Assembly (NCBI RefSeq): GCF_039511225.1
Contig: NZ_CP154261.1
Location: forward strand, 4,092,001-4,156,000
From: Sphingobacterium multivorum
Lineage (GTDB): Bacteria; Bacteroidota; Bacteroidia; Sphingobacteriales; Sphingobacteriaceae
Direction: 5' to 3'
Length of the DNA stretch: 64,000 bases
Shown here: positions 8,330 to 18,655 of the stretch, piece by piece
Numbering within the stretch: position 1 is the first letter of the stretch
Layout of the letters: every line of letters starts with the position of its first letter
Made by a program: the position numbers and the translations under genes
Notes under the pieces: generated by a model
Told to the model about the DNA's origin: nothing
Seen by the model: the letters and a program-made list of their open reading frames with translations, nothing else
Database searches by the model: none

Positions 8330-10723
8330 TTATTTCGCTATTTTAAAAGGCAATTCCCCAACATAGACTTTAAAATCTTTAAACCAGCCAGGTGCATCCT
8401 TTTCCATTCTCGGTAATACACGGATTCCGGCGATGGACTTTACCGCCCCAAGATCAATGACAATCTGATGTGGGTAAGCATCCGCTTTCCTTGTCTTCCA
8501 ATAGGTAGACTCCTGCAGATCAAAAACTTTATCAGCCGTATAGTTTCCATCTTTTATTTCCTCACTATCGGCATAGAGGACTTTCCAATTTTCTCGCGAG
8601 ATATCATGGCCATCTGCCCCAGTCAGATTAAGTTCGGCAATTGCCAAAGCACTTTTTTCTTGCTGACCGGAAAGCAATTCAAGACAGACATAACGTCCTT
8701 TGGCCGATTGTGGAAAACGGATCATTTTCCAGCCATTTCCCGATTCCGCCTGACCACTATAGATCGCCTGCGCTCCACTAAGATCCAACCGCTCATCATT
8801 CTTGCGATGTAAATTTGATTCCAAAAGATGAAGCTGATCCAAGATCGGTTGATCCAGTCCTTGTATAATAGGTGATTTTGTACCTTTCAAATCGAATACG
8901 ATAATTTCATTCTTCCCTTTTTTCAGCCAACAACCCGGCATGTACAAAGTCTGCTGCGGGCCTATTTCCCAAAACCGGCCAATCGAATGCCCATTCACCC
9001 ATACCATGCCTTTTCCCCAATGTTCCATATCAATAAACACATCACCAGCCTTTTCAAGTGTAAAACTCCCTTTATAATAAGCTGGAGACTGAACATTGCC
9101 GGTTTTATTTTTAGTATAGTTCTTTTTCTTTACGAAATCATAATCAGGAGGGAATGAATAAACATTCCAATTTTTAATCTCCTGGCGCCCCTTGACTGTA
9201 ATTAATTCTACTTTTTCGGTAACACCTTTCCGATCATAAATTGCGTCTCCAAAATTAACACGTCCCATTGCCTCAACCAGAATATCCAGCCGGGAGGTCT
9301 TTTCTGTTCTTGGAAGTTTTACGGTATTTTCTCCCTTACGACGATCGAGAGTCCCAATCAGCTGGCCATCCAAAAATACCTGCGCCCAGTCATGTACTTC
9401 ATTTATTTCAAGTGAAGATTCTCCCGTAATGACAGGCAATGATGACCGGTACAAGATTGTTCCCCACCCCTGATCAAAAAACTCCATGGGTTTAATATCA
9501 TTGGACACATGAGGACGAGGCAGATTGTCAAAAAGTAACGCTGACTCAACTAATTTGAATGCAGGAATACGGATAGTAGAAATCTGATCAGGAACAGCTG
9601 GAAGTTCTTTTTTGTCATCGGAATAACGACCTAGCAGCGTGCGAAGTTCAGTATATTTTGGTGTTACCCAACCAGCCTCACTTATCGGAGCATCGTAATC
9701 ATAGGAGGTACACATGGGTGAATAGGCCGGACTGTTCGCTCCACCCCAATGTCCGAAAGTTGTCCCACCATGGGTCATATACAAACTAAACGAAATATGG
9801 TTATCCAACATTTCTTCAATACCTTGAATCATCGTTTTTGCATTTCGAGTTTCATGCTTACGGCCCCAATTATCAAACCATCCGCTCCAAAATTCACTGC
9901 ACATCAGCGGTTGGGTTGGAGCGGCCTTTTCTAATGCAACAAACTGTTCTTTAATATTTGCACCTGTACCAAAATTGACAGTCCATAGCAAGCCATCCAA
10001 TGCATTGTTTTGAAAAGTAGATGACCAGTCACATTGAAATAAAGGAACGGAAGAAAAACCAGCATCTTTAACAATATCCCTAATGGAAGTGATATAGGCT
10101 TTATCAGTATTAAAAGCACCATATTCATTTTCCACCTGTACCAAAATGATATTTCCACCACGATCAATCTGCAGATCCGCCAATTCCTCGCCAATCTTAT
10201 GCAAGAAAATGGAAGTACGTTGAAGAAAATAAGGATCTTGAGTCCTCAACTTGATATCCTTTTTCTTCAGTAACCACCACGGTAATCCACCCATCTCCCA
10301 CTCGGCACACACATAGGGACCAGGACGCAGGATAATATACATGCCATGCTTTTGCGCCAAGCGGCAAAAGGCAGCAATATCATTTTGTCCCGAAAAATCA
10401 AATTGATCAGGCCGTTGCTCATGTATGTTCCAAAATGCATACAAGCAAATCGTATTCATACCTAAAGCCTTACACATTTCGATGCGATGCTCCCAATAAG
10501 CTCGCGGAATACGGGTATAATGCAATTCGGCTGCCTTAATCAAAAAGGGCTTTCCATCCAATAGAAAAGTTTTGTTTCCCAGTTGAAAATTGTGGGGTGC
10601 GACAGTAGCGTTTTTAGGTTGGGCGAAAGCCATATACTGTAGTCCCAAGATCATTTGAAGCATGAAAACAAAAAATGTCTTCCGTTTGCGCATGGAATGT
10701 TTTTTAGATTTTATAGGGTTCAT
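8330..10723 (-). CDS. GH35 beta-galactosidase with C-terminal discoidin-like module
   Basis: Exported retaining beta-galactosidase releasing terminal beta-linked galactose. After a signal peptide (N-region to about residue 34) comes the GH35 barrel: RPGPYVCAEWEMGGLPWWL (133-151), the acid/base in VENEYG (Glu200) and the nucleophile in CSEFWSGW (Glu277). Beta-sandwich domains typical of GH35 follow (VWVNGHSIGRFWEIGPQQTLY), and the C-terminal 140 residues resemble an F5/8 type C/CBM32 fold (DLGAVKSIAGIRVLPR). 797 aa is longer than minimal GH35 because of that module. It follows GH92 by 93 bp and is probably read with the HTCS-GH92 group. The second GH35 (26667) is only distantly similar. Confidence 0.93.
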   Translation of the reverse strand: MNPIKSKKHSMRKRKTFFVFMLQMILGLQYMAFAQPKNATVAPHNFQLGNKTFLLDGKPFLIKAAELHYTRIPRAYWEHRIEMCKALGMNTICLYAFWNIHEQRPDQFDFSGQNDIAAFCRLAQKHGMYIILRPGPYVCAEWEMGGLPWWLLKKKDIKLRTQDPYFLQRTSIFLHKIGEELADLQIDRGGNIILVQVENEYGAFNTDKAYITSIRDIVKDAGFSSVPLFQCDWSSTFQNNALDGLLWTVNFGTGANIKEQFVALEKAAPTQPLMCSEFWSGWFDNWGRKHETRNAKTMIQGIEEMLDNHISFSLYMTHGGTTFGHWGGANSPAYSPMCTSYDYDAPISEAGWVTPKYTELRTLLGRYSDDKKELPAVPDQISTIRIPAFKLVESALLFDNLPRPHVSNDIKPMEFFDQGWGTILYRSSLPVITGESSLEINEVHDWAQVFLDGQLIGTLDRRKGENTVKLPRTEKTSRLDILVEAMGRVNFGDAIYDRKGVTEKVELITVKGRQEIKNWNVYSFPPDYDFVKKKNYTKNKTGNVQSPAYYKGSFTLEKAGDVFIDMEHWGKGMVWVNGHSIGRFWEIGPQQTLYMPGCWLKKGKNEIIVFDLKGTKSPIIQGLDQPILDQLHLLESNLHRKNDERLDLSGAQAIYSGQAESGNGWKMIRFPQSAKGRYVCLELLSGQQEKSALAIAELNLTGADGHDISRENWKVLYADSEEIKDGNYTADKVFDLQESTYWKTRKADAYPHQIVIDLGAVKSIAGIRVLPRMEKDAPGWFKDFKVYVGELPFKIAK

Positions 10724-10816
10724 TGTCTATTTAAAGATTATTTTTAAGAATATCTTGTTGCTATTTTATGGATTTATTCGCCATTAAAGTAAATGTACAA
10801 ATCTGATGCTATACGA

Positions 10817-13147
10817 TTATTCCGGTTTACGGTCGATGCCCCATTGTTTATTAGGCTCATCATCCAATTCCAAAACCAACGCTCCCCCCTTTGTCAGTAC
10901 TTCATGATCAAACCAGGCACTGATCCAATTCTTACCATTTAGTTTCGCCGACTTGATATAGGGAGCCTTCGCCGTTTTACGAACGGTTTTAATTTCGAAA
11001 GTCTTACCTGGATAATAATCTGGATTTAGGTGAATCGTTATACGTTCAAATATCGGTGCTGTAATCTGCCAGGTAGGCTGTTGAGCAGCTCCACCTTGGA
11101 AATCAAAAAGTCCCATGGCCATTAAAGCGCCAACCGAGCCAAATTGCCCCTGGTCTTCATCGCCATGATAGCCATCTTGTGGACTTACCGATGTGAACAA
11201 GGTCTCTTTAATCGCATGCACCCATTTCTGTGTCAGCCAAGGTCTATTGGCATAACTGAACAACCAGGGCATGCCTACTGCAGGCTGATTCTCAAAATCT
11301 ATCCAAGCTGTTCCATGCAAACCATGTGGAACAACATAATTGGACGCTGCGCCCTTAACAAATTGATCATTCAAACGATCACTGAATGCCTGGTCGCCCC
11401 CACTAAGTCGAATGAGTTCCCAGGGGTCCTGCGGCACGTAATAGGAATAGATCATACTGTTAGATTCGCAAAAACCTTTGGTCGCAAATTCCTTATTTGT
11501 ACCTATTGGTTCAAAATCCTTTAACCAGGTACCATCGATCTGACGTGGTCGAATCAGTCTAAAACTACTATCCCATAGATTTTTGTAATTCTCTCCGCGT
11601 TTCAGGAATTCTTTTGCCTCTTGTTTTTTAGCCAAGGATAACGCCATCTGCCCGAGACACCAATCCTGGTAGGCATATTCCATCGTCATGGATGCGCCAT
11701 CTTTGTGCATCCCATCACCTGCAATATCTTCCGGTACATAACCGTTTTTAAGATAATAGGTCATTCCCCCTCCTAAAGGATTGTTCCGATTATGTTCATA
11801 ACCTGCATGGTCGCGTATACCGCCTAAAAAAGCATTCTTTTTCAAACCTTCCCAGGCTAGATTGATATCCCAATTGCGTATTTTGTAATGATAGGCCGAC
11901 ACAAAAAATGGTGCTGCAGGATCTCCAATCATTACAAAAGTATAATTACCGCCTGATGGCCCTCTGGGGATCAACCCTCCATTTTGATACATATCCAACA
12001 TCGTGTTACAGAATCCGTCAACAATCTCCGGATAGGCTAGTCCCCAAAGTTGAGACAAAGACCAATGCGCTCCCCATAGTCCATCGAAATTATAATGTGC
12101 ATAAGGCTTACCATGTATGTTCAACCTCGTTTGTTTTATCCGCGATGTTAAACCTGTATTATCGCAATAGGAGCCATCGACATCGCTTATTGTACGACGT
12201 CCCAATAAGGCATGCCATAGGTCAGTGTAAAAACGTTGCTTGGCCTGTATATCTTGCGTCTTTATTTCTATTCTATTCAATAAACCATTCCATTCACGCC
12301 GCGATTCGGCAATTACTTGATCAAAATCCCAATGTGGCACCTCAGTTTTCATATTTAACCTTGCTCCATTTTCATTCGTATAAGAGAGTGCGACCTTCAT
12401 TAACAGGGGCTTTTCAGAGGGCTCAAAATTCAACCAGGCGCCAATATTACTTCCAGCAATTGAATCTTTGGGGATGTTGATTTTAACTTTATTTTGCCAC
12501 TTTCCCAAATAATCGATTTTATCGGAAAATTGGGCCACAAAATAAACTGTAAATGGTTTAGGTCTACGCATGGTACTGGCCATGGTTACTGTTCCTGCTA
12601 TCTCGTAATCATTTACCTTATGTAATTCTGCCGTTTGAATTTTGTCCATTAAAGTAGCTCCAAGGTCAAAGTAGACACCACGTATCGAGTCTTTTGGAAA
12701 AAGATACCGATGCATCCCAACACGGGTGGATGAAGTGAGTTCTGCCTGAATTCCGTAGGTCTTAAGCTTTACAGCATAATAGCCCGCTTTTGCAATTTCA
12801 TCTTGATGACTGAATTGAGACTGGTAAACATCCATGCCCAATTCACCTTTTGGCGTGCCCGTAAAAGGAAGTACAGCTAGCCCATAAAGCTGCCAGCCAT
12901 GAATATGACTAAAACATCTGATTTTGTTATCATCGTATAAATACCCGTTGTTCCAGTCCCCACCTGTGCGGGTATCTGGCGATAAGTTTACTAAGCCAAA
13001 AGGACGGGTTGCCGTGTTGAAAAAAAACCAACGACTTGTCTGCGTACCTGCAAGCGGTTGCACGTAATCTACCGTTTCCAAAGCTTGCTGTGCATTGGCC
13101 TGCAGTCCATAAACAATAAGGCTTAAAAGAAAAAAAATATACTTCAT
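10817..13147 (-). CDS. GH92 family exo-alpha-mannosidase
   Basis: Exported calcium-dependent inverting alpha-mannosidase family, usually acting on alpha-1,2/1,3-mannosides. Signal peptide 1-19 is followed by the N-terminal beta-sandwich (PLAGTQTSRWFFFNTATRPFG, DWNNGYLYDDNKIRCFSHIHG) and the (alpha/alpha)6 domain. The expected catalytic residues are visible: general acid Glu561 in CESNSMIYSYYVP and base Asp663/Asp665 in GDEDQGQ. The usual NEP motif is NQP here, so specificity may be shifted. Length of 776 aa is normal. It begins 35 bp after the HTCS stop, so the sensor and this enzyme may share a transcript. Confidence 0.92.
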   Translation of the reverse strand: MKYIFFLLSLIVYGLQANAQQALETVDYVQPLAGTQTSRWFFFNTATRPFGLVNLSPDTRTGGDWNNGYLYDDNKIRCFSHIHGWQLYGLAVLPFTGTPKGELGMDVYQSQFSHQDEIAKAGYYAVKLKTYGIQAELTSSTRVGMHRYLFPKDSIRGVYFDLGATLMDKIQTAELHKVNDYEIAGTVTMASTMRRPKPFTVYFVAQFSDKIDYLGKWQNKVKINIPKDSIAGSNIGAWLNFEPSEKPLLMKVALSYTNENGARLNMKTEVPHWDFDQVIAESRREWNGLLNRIEIKTQDIQAKQRFYTDLWHALLGRRTISDVDGSYCDNTGLTSRIKQTRLNIHGKPYAHYNFDGLWGAHWSLSQLWGLAYPEIVDGFCNTMLDMYQNGGLIPRGPSGGNYTFVMIGDPAAPFFVSAYHYKIRNWDINLAWEGLKKNAFLGGIRDHAGYEHNRNNPLGGGMTYYLKNGYVPEDIAGDGMHKDGASMTMEYAYQDWCLGQMALSLAKKQEAKEFLKRGENYKNLWDSSFRLIRPRQIDGTWLKDFEPIGTNKEFATKGFCESNSMIYSYYVPQDPWELIRLSGGDQAFSDRLNDQFVKGAASNYVVPHGLHGTAWIDFENQPAVGMPWLFSYANRPWLTQKWVHAIKETLFTSVSPQDGYHGDEDQGQFGSVGALMAMGLFDFQGGAAQQPTWQITAPIFERITIHLNPDYYPGKTFEIKTVRKTAKAPYIKSAKLNGKNWISAWFDHEVLTKGGALVLELDDEPNKQWGIDRKPE

Positions 13148-13182
13148 CTTATTACTGGATTATTTTATTTAAATACCGTATG

Positions 13183-16100
13183 TTATCCTTGATATTGTGA
13201 AGGTAAAACACCAAATTCTTTTTTGAACTCTTTCGCAAAATATTTACTATCCATAAAACCTACCATCAAGGCTATTTCCGAAATCGTATATGCCCTTTGT
13301 TCAAGTAAAAATGCAGCTCTTTTTAGTCGAACTTTTTTAGAAAATTCATTGATTGTCATTCCTGTTAATGCCCTAACTTTGCGGTAGAGGGCTGACTGAC
13401 TCATCGCCATTTTCTCAGCAAGATGTTCAACATCAAATTGTCCAGTAGCTAGACCGGTTTCAATGGTCGAAATAAATTTGGTCAGGAACTCTTCATCCAC
13501 TGCATTGACTACAATATGGCGTGGTCCAACCACAAACTCCTGTCTGTACTTTAATTGGCTTAAATAACGTGATTCCAATAAATTGCTAATTTGCAACAGC
13601 AGAATTTCACGATTATATGGCTTAGTGATATAAGCATCTGCACGGCTTTTAAGTCCAGTAATTTGGTCACCCTCTGATGTCATCGCCGTCAACAATATCA
13701 CGGGAATGTGACTCGTTAATTCATCTTTTTTCAAGAGTTCGCAAAGCTCGATTCCGTTTTGCTTTGGCATCATGATATCACTCACCACCAAATCAGGAAT
13801 TATACTACGCGCCTTTTCCAACCCTTCCAAACCATCTTCTGCCGTTGATACTTCATAACTTTCTTTCAACAGACTGCATAACAAAGACAATAAGGAGGGA
13901 TTGTCTTCAACGATCAATATTTTAGCTCTATTGTCCATCAGCTGCTCTTCAAGCCCGAGCCCAATCTCCGGGGTTGGATTTACCACATGTGGTGATACGT
14001 TTGTATCTGGTATCGATTCACCTACTTGAACACAGGGAATGCTAACCGTAAAGGCAGTCATCCCATCCTTACTTTTCACGCCTATCTCACCATGATGCAG
14101 TAATACAATATGACGACTCAAGGCCAGGCCAATTCCATATCCAGTTTCCTGATCTTTTTTTTCAATTTGAAAATAGTTTTCAAAGATCTTTTCAAAATGA
14201 TCAGGATTTATACCCTTGCCTTTATTCCTAACAGTGACAAGCAATCGATTAGCTTTTTGCTCCAATTCAAACGTTATTTTCTCGCCTGGGCTCGTATATT
14301 TCAGTGCATTGCTCAATAGATTGAACAATACTTTTTCAAATTGGAAGGGATCCAAGCCAACCACAATATCATTCGCTAAGTTATTATAATAAAACAATAG
14401 ACCCCGATCTTTGGCTATTTGTTCAAATGGCCTTACAATTGGCTCTAAATATGCTGCGAGCGACACATTGGTTTTATTTAGCGTCAAATGTTTCGACTCA
14501 GCTTTTCGGAAGTCCATCAATTCGTTGACCAAACGCAATAAACGTGTAGCATTATCTTTTGCCATTGCTAGATTATCGGCTAGATTTCGGTTGCCTTTAG
14601 CCAGTAAGATAGCATTTTCAATAGGAACCATGATCATCGTCAGGTGAGATCTGATCTCATGCGAGATATTGGTAAAGAAGTTCAATTTAAACTGTTGCAG
14701 CTCCTGTTCTTTCTGTCGTAATTGTTGCACATATATATAACGAATTACCATAAAGACAATACTCCCCAAAACAAGTGCGTAACATAAATAAGCCCACCAT
14801 GTTCGCCAAATTGGTGGTAAAACCTCAAAATCAATTGAATTGACAGCACTCCAAACGCCAGCGTTGTTTTGTCCCTTTACGAGAAGCCGATATTTACCTG
14901 CGGGCAGGTTCGTAAATGTTGCCTGTCCATCATCGACATTCGTCCAATCTTCCCCTATTCCCTCCAACTTATAAGCATATCGATTTTGGTTTGATCTAAT
15001 AAAATTTATAAGAGAAAACTCAATCGTGAAAATATTCTGTTGCGCTGTAAATGTTATATTTTTCTTGTTTTTACCTCTGGGTTCTTCTAGAATACCATTC
15101 GCCAATCGAATCCCTGTGAATACTATCTTTCCCGCTGTTGAATTTTCGATTAATTTTTCTGGTTCAAAATAGGCCAATCCATCTAAGCTGCCGAGATACA
15201 TTTTTCCGTCTAGTATATGAATTGCAGAATAATTGAATTCTTCACTTTGAATACCTTCAATGTCCCTAAAGCTTCGCAACCCATGGCGATTAGTATTCAG
15301 CCTATTCAGTCCTGACCGCGTCGAAATCCATAAATTTCGCTGTTTATCCTCACACAATCCAACGACACTATTATTTGACAATCCGTTTTCTTTGTTCAAT
15401 CGATAGATTTTTTTCCCAGAAAGATTGTAACCAATTAGTCCATCATAAGGACTTCCCAACCATACTATTCCGGAATGATCTTCCAAAAGACAGGTAAATC
15501 CAGTGCTATCTTCTAAAATCTTCTCGAGATGGTCACGAATTGGTTCATAACTGTAGAGCTTCTTTTCGGTCAGTATCCATATTTTTTGATTTGCACTTTC
15601 TTTAATAGATATAATGGTTTCATTTCTAAAAGCTGTTTCAATCTTTTTAGGTGTCACATCAATCGGTTCCGAACCACCCATCTTATAAATTCGATTATAA
15701 CCAAGTCCACCGATCCAAAAAAGCCCATTCCGGCCTTCATATATAGCCATGATCGCCGAACGCTTCGTTTTATAGCTATCTAAACCCAGATTGTAAGTTA
15801 GTGGCACATCAGTTCCCCTTTTGATGAATTTTAGTCCGCCTCCACTTGTTCCAATCCATACATTACGCTGTGAATCAATAAAAATAGTCTTAACGAAATT
15901 ATTGAACTCAAGCGATTTATTTGCAAAATGATAGTGGGTCACTTGATGTGTTATCGTATTTAGTTTACTCACACCCCCACCTTCCGAGCCTATCCACAAA
16001 TTCCCATAAGGATCACTGTTGATGGCCCGAATGACCTGATGCCGTGCTAATAATGCGGGATACTCGCGCAATAAATCGTGAAATACTGTCCTGCCGACAT

Positions 16101-17130
16101 TAAATATATTCACACCGCCATAGTAGGTCCCGATCCAAAGTAGTCCTTGTCTATCTTCATAAAGCGAATAAACTGAATTTTGACTCAGCGTACTTTTGTT
16201 CTGCGGGACATGTTCAAAATTTCGAAATTCTTTACTATTGACATTCAGGAGACTTAATCCTCCTTGTGTTCCAACGGCGAGTTGATGCGCTCCGTATCGG
16301 ATAACTTTTCTTACAGAATTATGAATCAAGGAATTGACATTTCCGGACTCTTTTTGAAAATTGACCAACTGATTGTTTAAGGGATTGAAACAAAATAGCC
16401 CTTTCGACTCGGTTCCAAACCAAATATTACCCAAATCATCTTCCACAATTGATCTTACCGTACTAAGGTCATTATCCAACGAGGAAGGTTTATCAGCAAA
16501 CTCCAATTTATTCCCTAAGTAGTTTATTTTACTTAATCCTTTTTCAGAGCTAACCCAAATAATCCCCTTAGTATCCTGGTAAAGGGCCCAAATATCTTTA
16601 CCTACAAGATGAGCAGATCGATGAAATTTTGAGAATGGTTGAATCGGATTTTTTAGGTGAGACAAATTAAGTATATAGAGTCCGTTATCTGTTCCTATCC
16701 AAAGATTAGCTTTATCATCTTCCATTAGACGAAGAACATCGGGGCGCCCGTCTTTACTATTGTTTTGACTAAAACGAATATGAAAAAAACAGTCCCGTTC
16801 TTTATCATAAAGATCCAGACCATGATTTGTACCGATCCATAGCCTCCCTTTACGGTCTATTGTGATGGCATTGATATAATCTCCTGAAATACTTGAAGGG
16901 TTCGCATTTTGAGTATAAATTTTGAATCGAAGACCATCGTATCGGTTTAAACCATGACGCGTAGCGAACCACATAAAGCCTTCCTGATCCTGTATTACAT
17001 CCAGAACTCCACTTTGGGATAATCCATCCCTTACATTTAACGAATTAAAATGCATAGGTTGTGCCCCTAAATGGTATAAAGAAAAAAACATGAATGTGAG
17101 CAACACCAATGCCACTTTAATACTCTTCAT
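13183..17130 (-). CDS. Hybrid two-component system sensor/regulator (HTCS)
   Basis: One-protein sensor, kinase and transcription factor for a polysaccharide locus. From the preferred ATG at 17130, which places a signal peptide (MKSIKVALVLLTFMFFSLYHLGAQ) at the N-terminus: a periplasmic two-propeller sensor built from repeated WIGT/WFGT motifs (about 30-690), a Y_Y_Y domain (about 705-775), one membrane segment (about 775-800), HisKA with phospho-acceptor His824, an ATPase N-box NLLSNALKYT, a receiver with Asp1118 in VVSDIMMP, and a C-terminal AraC-type HTH (about 1215-1315). The H-box reads HEIRSHLT instead of HEIRTPLT, so the usual proline is missing. It is divergent from GH105-DUF2264 and is followed at 35 bp by GH92. 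The in-frame ATG at 17238 is less likely. Confidence 0.95.
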   Translation of the reverse strand: MKSIKVALVLLTFMFFSLYHLGAQPMHFNSLNVRDGLSQSGVLDVIQDQEGFMWFATRHGLNRYDGLRFKIYTQNANPSSISGDYINAITIDRKGRLWIGTNHGLDLYDKERDCFFHIRFSQNNSKDGRPDVLRLMEDDKANLWIGTDNGLYILNLSHLKNPIQPFSKFHRSAHLVGKDIWALYQDTKGIIWVSSEKGLSKINYLGNKLEFADKPSSLDNDLSTVRSIVEDDLGNIWFGTESKGLFCFNPLNNQLVNFQKESGNVNSLIHNSVRKVIRYGAHQLAVGTQGGLSLLNVNSKEFRNFEHVPQNKSTLSQNSVYSLYEDRQGLLWIGTYYGGVNIFNVGRTVFHDLLREYPALLARHQVIRAINSDPYGNLWIGSEGGGVSKLNTITHQVTHYHFANKSLEFNNFVKTIFIDSQRNVWIGTSGGGLKFIKRGTDVPLTYNLGLDSYKTKRSAIMAIYEGRNGLFWIGGLGYNRIYKMGGSEPIDVTPKKIETAFRNETIISIKESANQKIWILTEKKLYSYEPIRDHLEKILEDSTGFTCLLEDHSGIVWLGSPYDGLIGYNLSGKKIYRLNKENGLSNNSVVGLCEDKQRNLWISTRSGLNRLNTNRHGLRSFRDIEGIQSEEFNYSAIHILDGKMYLGSLDGLAYFEPEKLIENSTAGKIVFTGIRLANGILEEPRGKNKKNITFTAQQNIFTIEFSLINFIRSNQNRYAYKLEGIGEDWTNVDDGQATFTNLPAGKYRLLVKGQNNAGVWSAVNSIDFEVLPPIWRTWWAYLCYALVLGSIVFMVIRYIYVQQLRQKEQELQQFKLNFFTNISHEIRSHLTMIMVPIENAILLAKGNRNLADNLAMAKDNATRLLRLVNELMDFRKAESKHLTLNKTNVSLAAYLEPIVRPFEQIAKDRGLLFYYNNLANDIVVGLDPFQFEKVLFNLLSNALKYTSPGEKITFELEQKANRLLVTVRNKGKGINPDHFEKIFENYFQIEKKDQETGYGIGLALSRHIVLLHHGEIGVKSKDGMTAFTVSIPCVQVGESIPDTNVSPHVVNPTPEIGLGLEEQLMDNRAKILIVEDNPSLLSLLCSLLKESYEVSTAEDGLEGLEKARSIIPDLVVSDIMMPKQNGIELCELLKKDELTSHIPVILLTAMTSEGDQITGLKSRADAYITKPYNREILLLQISNLLESRYLSQLKYRQEFVVGPRHIVVNAVDEEFLTKFISTIETGLATGQFDVEHLAEKMAMSQSALYRKVRALTGMTINEFSKKVRLKRAAFLLEQRAYTISEIALMVGFMDSKYFAKEFKKEFGVLPSQYQG

Positions 17131-17302
17131 TGCTGTATAATTGGAATCGTCATTAAAAATAACGTTAAATCCCAATAGGTAGCGATCAAAAAGTAAAATT
17201 CTCCCATCATTGACGGTATTTTCTACCTTCTTATTCAATCATTATCTCCAATTTTACGCCAATAAAAAATCGATATAACGTTCGATACAATTAGTAAAAA
17301 TT

Positions 17303-18655
17303 ATGAATAAGTGTTCCTTATTATTTACACTTCTGTTTTCTTGTGCTGTCTTTTCCGGTAGCAAGGCCCAAGAAGTTCGGATGGATTCAACATTTTCCTT
17401 ATTAAAGAAGGTCGCCGATTGGCAGTGGCATGAGTTGGAAACGGTAGGTTGGAAAAATCACCGAAAAGATTGGACGAGTGGCGCCATGTATACTGGTATG
17501 TTTGCCTGGGCACAATACGCCAATAATGTCATCTACTACGATAAACTAAAGGAGGTGGGTGAAATGAACAAATGGCAAATCGGTAAGTATCGCCATTTTG
17601 CAGATGATTACTGCGTAGGCCAGCTTTATACCCAATTATATGAAATTTTTAGGGATGAGCGGTATATCCAGGATTTTAAATCCCTGGCCGACACCCTGGT
17701 TTCTATTCCCCATAATGAATCCTTAGCATGGAAAAACAACATCTACACCCGGGAATGGGCATGGTGTGACGCCTTGTTTATGGGGCCCCCGGGACTGGGC
17801 TATCTGACCGAGGCGACCGGCAATCCGAATTACCTTAACAAATCTATAGCATTATGGTGGAAGTCCACGACCTTCCTCTACGATAAAGATGAAAGACTCT
17901 TTTATCGAGACAGTCGCTACTTCAATAGGCGAGAAAAAAATGGCGCGAAAGTCTTTTGGAGCCGAGGAAATGGTTGGGTTATTGCAGGTTTAGCTCGTTT
18001 GATTTCGGCTACCCCCAAACATCATCCAGCCTATGAGCAGCTCAAAAGACTCTTCATCGAAATGGCAGATAAGCTAGCGGCTATACAATATAAGGACGGT
18101 AGTTGGCACGCGAGTCTGCTTGATCCTGAAAGCTTTCCAATGAAGGAAACAAGTGGTACAGGCTTTATTGGCTATGCCTTGACGTGGGGAATCAATGAAG
18201 GGCTATTGTCTTTTCCGAAATATCAGCCTGTAGTGACCAAAGCTTGGGATGCCATGCGTTCTTCCGTCCACTCGGACGGCAAGTTAGGTTATGTTCAACC
18301 CCAAGGTGCCGCACCAGACCAGGTTAGTTACGATGGAACAGATGTTTATGGTGTCGGTGCTTTTTTGTTATTCGGAACCGAAATGTTGAAAATGCTTGCC
18401 CAGTTTGACAACAACGGTACAACACATGTTGTCTATAATCCAACCCCTAAGACGGTGACAAGGCAGGTTGAAATTAACCTGCGAAAAGAAAAAGGTACAA
18501 AGATCCGATTAAATGAGTATGGTGTACAGGATTTATTCACCGGTGAGAAAATCAAGTATTCAACTACAGAAAGCTCACGCAACATTGTGTTCAAGTTTGA
18601 CACTGAGCTAGCTCCTGGAAGTAAACGTTATTTTGCATTAAAACCAAAAAGATGA
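17303..18655 (+). CDS. GH105 unsaturated rhamnogalacturonyl hydrolase-like enzyme
   Basis: Enzyme family that removes the 4,5-unsaturated uronic acid left by polysaccharide lyases at the non-reducing end. Signal peptide 1-22, then an (alpha/alpha)6 barrel. FADDYCVGQLY (99-109) and WAWCDALFMGPPGLGYL (152-168) carry the conserved Asp residues; Asp156 aligns with the catalytic-type Asp of the YteR group. VFWSRGNGWVIAGLARLI and the C-terminal DGTDVYGVGAFLL are also typical. Length of 450 aa is somewhat above the usual 360-400 because of a C-terminal beta-rich extension of about 80 residues. It overlaps the DUF2264 gene by 4 bp (ATGA), indicating coupled translation, and is transcribed away from the HTCS. 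Confidence 0.9.
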   Translation: MNKCSLLFTLLFSCAVFSGSKAQEVRMDSTFSLLKKVADWQWHELETVGWKNHRKDWTSGAMYTGMFAWAQYANNVIYYDKLKEVGEMNKWQIGKYRHFADDYCVGQLYTQLYEIFRDERYIQDFKSLADTLVSIPHNESLAWKNNIYTREWAWCDALFMGPPGLGYLTEATGNPNYLNKSIALWWKSTTFLYDKDERLFYRDSRYFNRREKNGAKVFWSRGNGWVIAGLARLISATPKHHPAYEQLKRLFIEMADKLAAIQYKDGSWHASLLDPESFPMKETSGTGFIGYALTWGINEGLLSFPKYQPVVTKAWDAMRSSVHSDGKLGYVQPQGAAPDQVSYDGTDVYGVGAFLLFGTEMLKMLAQFDNNGTTHVVYNPTPKTVTRQVEINLRKEKGTKIRLNEYGVQDLFTGEKIKYSTTESSRNIVFKFDTELAPGSKRYFALKPKR

